NCBI GenBank assembly: GCA_021803035.1
Contig: JAJZME010000075.1
Span: 1-64,000, forward strand
DNA: 64,000 nucleotides
Reading direction: 5' to 3'
Source of the DNA: Acidobacteriota bacterium
GTDB lineage: Bacteria; Acidobacteriota; Terriglobia; Terriglobales; Acidobacteriaceae
Shown here: positions 61,644 through 64,000 of the stretch, in pieces
How positions within the stretch are numbered: the first letter of the stretch is position 1
Layout of the letters: each line of letters opens with the position of its first letter
Made by a program: the position numbers and the translations under genes
The notes under the pieces: generated by a model
What the model saw: the letters and a program-made list of their open reading frames with translations, nothing else
Databases searched by the model: none
What the model was told of the DNA's origin: nothing

Positions 61644-62780
61644 TTACGGCCGGCGGTCAACGGGAATATAGGGGGTCGGATAGGCCGGTCCGATATATTC
61701 GGCGCGCGGACGGATCAACCGGTTGTCGTCAATCTGCTCGATGACGTGCGCGGCCCAGCCAGCGATGCGGCTGACGGCAAAGATCGGCGTGTAAAGGTCG
61801 ATGTCGATGCCCAGCGTGGCGTAGGTGGAGGCGGAATAGAAGTCCACGTTGGCGTTGAGCTTCTTCTCCCGGTTGATATAAAGCTCGATGGCACGGGACA
61901 TCTCGAACCATTTGGTCTGGCCGGTGTCTTTGCACAACTGTTCGCTCATGCGGCGCAGGTGGGTAGCGCGCGGGTCCTCGGTGCGGTAGACGCGGTGGCC
62001 GAAGCCGGAGATCTTCTGCCGGGCGGCGAGCATTCCCTTGATGTACTCCACCGGGTCGGCGCCTTCCTTGTCGATGGTCAGCAGCAGGCGCATCACGCCT
62101 TCGTTGGCGCCGCCGTGCAGGGGGCCCTTGAGCGCGCCGATGGCGCCGGTGATGGCGGAGTGAATGTCAGAGAGCGTGGCGGCGATGACGCGGGCGGTAA
62201 AGGTGGAGGCGTTCAGCTCGTGGTCGGCGTGCAGCACCAGGGCGATGTCCAGCGTGCGGGCCGCCGTCTCGGAGGGTTTTTCGCCTTTCAGCATCCACAG
62301 GAAATTGGCCGCATGGCTGAGCGAACGGTCGGGCGGGATGATCTCCTTGCCTTTGCGGATGCGGTCGTAGATGGCCACGATCATGGCGATCTGAGCGGTC
62401 AGGTTGTAAGCTTTGCGCAGGTTGGCGTCGTGCGAGTTGTCCTTTTCGTCGGCGTCGAAAAAGCTGAGCGCGGAGACCGTGGTGCGCAGCACTTCCATGG
62501 GTGTGGCCGCGGGCGGAAACGCGCGCAGCATATCAATAATTCGTTGATCGAGTTCCCGCGCCATCGAGAGCTGGGATTGGAATTCCCTGAGCTCGAGCTG
62601 GTTGGGCAGCACGCCGTTCCACAATAAATAAGCCGTTTCCTCGAAGGTCGAGTTCTCGGCCAGGTCGTGTATATCGATGCCTCGGTACGAGAGCACCCCA
62701 GCTTCCCCGTCAATCCAACAAATTCCGGAATTTGCAGCAATAATTCCTTCCAGACCTTTTCCAGCAGTAGCGGTCGGCAT
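61644..62780 (-). CDS. gltA: Citrate synthase
   Basis: Condenses acetyl-CoA and oxaloacetate. 378 residues from ATG 62780, with GGGAGAA upstream; the tracked ORF is 17 codons longer. GICWIDGEAGVLSYRGIDIHDL (about 20-41), active-site His in LHADHELNAS (about 185), the second His in GFGHRVYRTEDPRA (about 257) and catalytic Asp in NVDFYSAS (about 309). The short length fits the dimeric Gram-positive-like / 2-methylcitrate synthase clade, so methylcitrate activity cannot be excluded. Preceded by a good promoter and followed by a strong hairpin: a single-gene unit. Confidence 0.93.
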   Translation of the reverse strand: MPTATAGKGLEGIIAANSGICWIDGEAGVLSYRGIDIHDLAENSTFEETAYLLWNGVLPNQLELREFQSQLSMARELDQRIIDMLRAFPPAATPMEVLRTTVSALSFFDADEKDNSHDANLRKAYNLTAQIAMIVAIYDRIRKGKEIIPPDRSLSHAANFLWMLKGEKPSETAARTLDIALVLHADHELNASTFTARVIAATLSDIHSAITGAIGALKGPLHGGANEGVMRLLLTIDKEGADPVEYIKGMLAARQKISGFGHRVYRTEDPRATHLRRMSEQLCKDTGQTKWFEMSRAIELYINREKKLNANVDFYSASTYATLGIDIDLYTPIFAVSRIAGWAAHVIEQIDDNRLIRPRAEYIGPAYPTPYIPVDRRP

Positions 62781-62872
62781 ATGTTGTTGATTCTCCCTTT
62801 TATAACGGATTTTTTTGCAGTCCGAGCCCAAGTCTCGTTTCGAGGAATGGCGCCGAAAATAGGCAAAAGATC

Positions 62873-62902
62873 TTTATAACGTAGCCATTCCCACCCTGTC
62901 AC
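62873..62902 (-). promoter_or_regulatory. Sigma-70-like promoter of citrate synthase
   Basis: On the minus strand GTGACA (one mismatch from TTGACA) and TATAAA are separated by 18 bases. Transcription would start about 85 bases before the gltA ATG. Confidence 0.55.
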
Positions 62903-63046
62903 ATCTGACGGCCCGGATCATCTTGCGGTATGGGAATTTTGAGCCATCAAATGCAGTATTTTCTCCATTTCGTCCCAGCTTTAGGTATTCTGTATATTCC
63001 CCGGAAGAGTGTGGCGTGGAATCGCCCTTACCTGCCGGGCGCACGT

Positions 63047-63125
63047 CAGACGGCGCCGGCAACCCCCGAGAGGCAAGCGGGGGAGCCCAGTATGCCGTCT
63101 GGCCGTGCCGTATGCCGTCTAACCG
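63047..63125 (+). promoter_or_regulatory. Structured leader with competing stems upstream of the last gene
   Basis: CAGACGGC (63047-63054) can pair with GCCGTCTG (63094-63101) enclosing GGCAACCCCCG...CGGGGGAGCCC, itself a 6-bp stem (63063-63068 with 63078-63083). The same 5' arm can pair seven bases of a second copy, GCCGTCTA, at 63114-63121, since TATGCCGTCT occurs twice exactly 20 bases apart. Mutually exclusive stems of this type are typical of riboswitches or attenuators. I could not match it to a known class; the CGGGGGA-x-CCCA element vaguely recalls c-di-AMP (ydaO) leaders. Confidence 0.45.
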
Positions 63126-63196
63126 CAGAGGATGGCGGCGCTGCGGATAAGGTTGTTTTTGTTCGCCGGGCCGCCCAGGAGAAGAAAGGCACTATC

Positions 63197-64000
63197 ATGA
63201 GTGAAATCGACAATGCCCCCCGAAGTTTTTCCGGCGCATTTCTTGCCGCAGTCGCTATAGCCATCGTGGCCGCAGTGGGCGGTCTCATCTGGAGCTATTC
63301 GCTCAGCGGCCGCATCTCACGCCAGGAGACCGCATTGGCATACGCCAACCAGCAGAATGCCAAGCTTGCCGCCGATCTGCGCGAGACTGACGCGCGGCTT
63401 CGCGTGGCTACCGACGCGTTGGGCCGCTCGCTGGGCCTGACCCGGAAGCAAATGGACCAGCGCGCGCAGCAGATCCTCCGGCGCGAAGACCAGCAGGCGG
63501 CGAAGAGCCAGCGCCTGGAAGCCGCGCAGCAGCAGACCGCGCAGCAGGTAACCGCCGTGTCGAGCGAAGTCACGAACGTGAAGACCGATGTGGGCGGCGT
63601 GAAGAGCGATGTGGCGCAGACCAAGAAAGACCTGGCCACTGCCGTGAACGAACTGCAGTCCATGCGTGGCGACTTGAACGGCCAGAGCACGCTGATTGCC
63701 CGCAATCACGCGGAGCTGGTAGAGCTCGAACACCGAGGCGACCGGGACTACTACGAATTTACCCTCGACAAAGGCCGGAAAAAGCCGGTTGGCACCATCA
63801 GCCTGGAGCTGCGCAAGGCTGATCCCAAGCACAGCCGCTTTACGCTATTCATCTTTTCCGACGACAAGCGGTACGAGAAGAAGAACCGGAATGTGAACGA
63901 GCCACTCCAGTTCTATAGCGGCAAGAAGCCGGAGCTTTACGAGATCGTGATCAACAGTATCAAGTCAAAGAAGCAGATCTCGGGCTATCTTTCCACGCCC
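63197..64000 (+). CDS. Coiled-coil membrane protein of unknown function (runs off window)
   Basis: Not in the ORF track because it has no stop before the window end. ATG 63197, AAAGG about 9 bases upstream, 268 codons visible. Starts MSEIDNAPRSFSGAFLAAVA; helix AAVAIAIVAAVGGLIWSYSL (about 16-35), then a long Gln/Ala/Arg-rich coiled coil (about 36-155, e.g. EAAQQQTAQQVTAVSSEV) and a beta-rich C-terminal domain beginning YYEFTLDKGRKKPVGTISLEL. One helix with a large extracytoplasmic coiled coil suggests a periplasmic scaffold. A candidate structured leader precedes it. Confidence 0.75.
   Translation, partial: MSEIDNAPRSFSGAFLAAVAIAIVAAVGGLIWSYSLSGRISRQETALAYANQQNAKLAADLRETDARLRVATDALGRSLGLTRKQMDQRAQQILRREDQQAAKSQRLEAAQQQTAQQVTAVSSEVTNVKTDVGGVKSDVAQTKKDLATAVNELQSMRGDLNGQSTLIARNHAELVELEHRGDRDYYEFTLDKGRKKPVGTISLELRKADPKHSRFTLFIFSDDKRYEKKNRNVNEPLQFYSGKKPELYEIVINSIKSKKQISGYLSTP

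Noticed and set aside
63001-63125. SAM-I or c-di-GMP riboswitch
   Set aside because: GGCAACC and the G-rich element are suggestive, but the kink-turn and other invariant blocks of SAM-I and the GEMM core are missing; left as an unassigned leader.
1-64000. tRNA or rRNA genes
   Set aside because: No T-loop/anticodon-stem pattern or conserved rRNA segment was found on either strand by eye; a tRNAscan-SE run would settle it.

Overview
The window is a high-GC bacterial chromosome segment. Several features together suggest an Acidobacteriota, probably a Terriglobia / Acidobacteriaceae-like soil bacterium: the ribosomal protein complement, a DUF1501/DUF1800 pair, a serine/threonine kinase with TPR repeats, a UPF0182 protein, MscL with a zinc-ribbon tail, a pectin-degrading PL4 enzyme, and many short palindromic intergenic repeats. 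The lineage is inferred from gene content and style; no 16S rRNA is present. I saw no tRNA, rRNA, CRISPR array, intact insertion sequence or prophage.

Layout. (1) 1-11.3 kb: S10-spc ribosomal protein cluster (rpsJ to rplO, 21 genes in canonical order, all +). Almost every spacer longer than about 90 bp holds an unusual element: an array of 7-bp units (AGCTNNN or AGTTCNN), then an unrelated loop, then the complementary array. The mRNA could form a long hairpin after one gene and before the next. The cluster ends after rplO without secY. (2) 11.3-31.8 kb: housekeeping and envelope genes. These include a nucleotidyltransferase-like protein, an aminotransferase with an 18-bp palindrome before its start, a mannose-1-phosphate guanylyltransferase, UPF0182, a sugar isomerase/epimerase, an outer-membrane beta-barrel protein, a GT4 glycosyltransferase, a LOG-family protein, a PHP phosphoesterase, an atypical shikimate dehydrogenase, DinB, a dual-specificity phosphatase and gltX. 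Three copies of a ~100-350 bp interspersed element occur here and at 42.7 kb. (3) 32-42.6 kb: a secreted rhamnogalacturonan lyase; a cytochrome c maturation operon (33-codon ORF, ccmE of the Cys type, ccmA, ybaK, ccmB); an M28 carboxypeptidase; mscL; mtnA; and a FucP-type sugar transporter.

(4) 43-51 kb: a large secreted protein of unknown function, a decayed REP-associated transposase among palindromes, a sodium:solute symporter with a small membrane partner, and a Ser/Thr kinase with TPR repeats. (5) 51-64 kb: metallophosphoesterase, hemW, a receiver-GGDEF protein, an MqnA/MqnD-family menaquinone protein, bioY, a DUF5715 protein, the DUF1501/DUF1800 pair, citrate synthase, and a coiled-coil membrane protein running off the end. 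The last gene is preceded by a leader whose two direct repeats could pair alternatively with the same upstream arm.

The most noteworthy signal is the family of heptamer-periodic inverted arrays in the ribosomal spacers. It has two sequence classes, a near-constant distance from the upstream stop codon, and in at least two cases the next gene's Shine-Dalgarno sequence lies inside the 3' arm. Next in interest are the alternative-pairing leader near 63.05 kb, the interspersed element, and the small ORF that heads the ccm operon.
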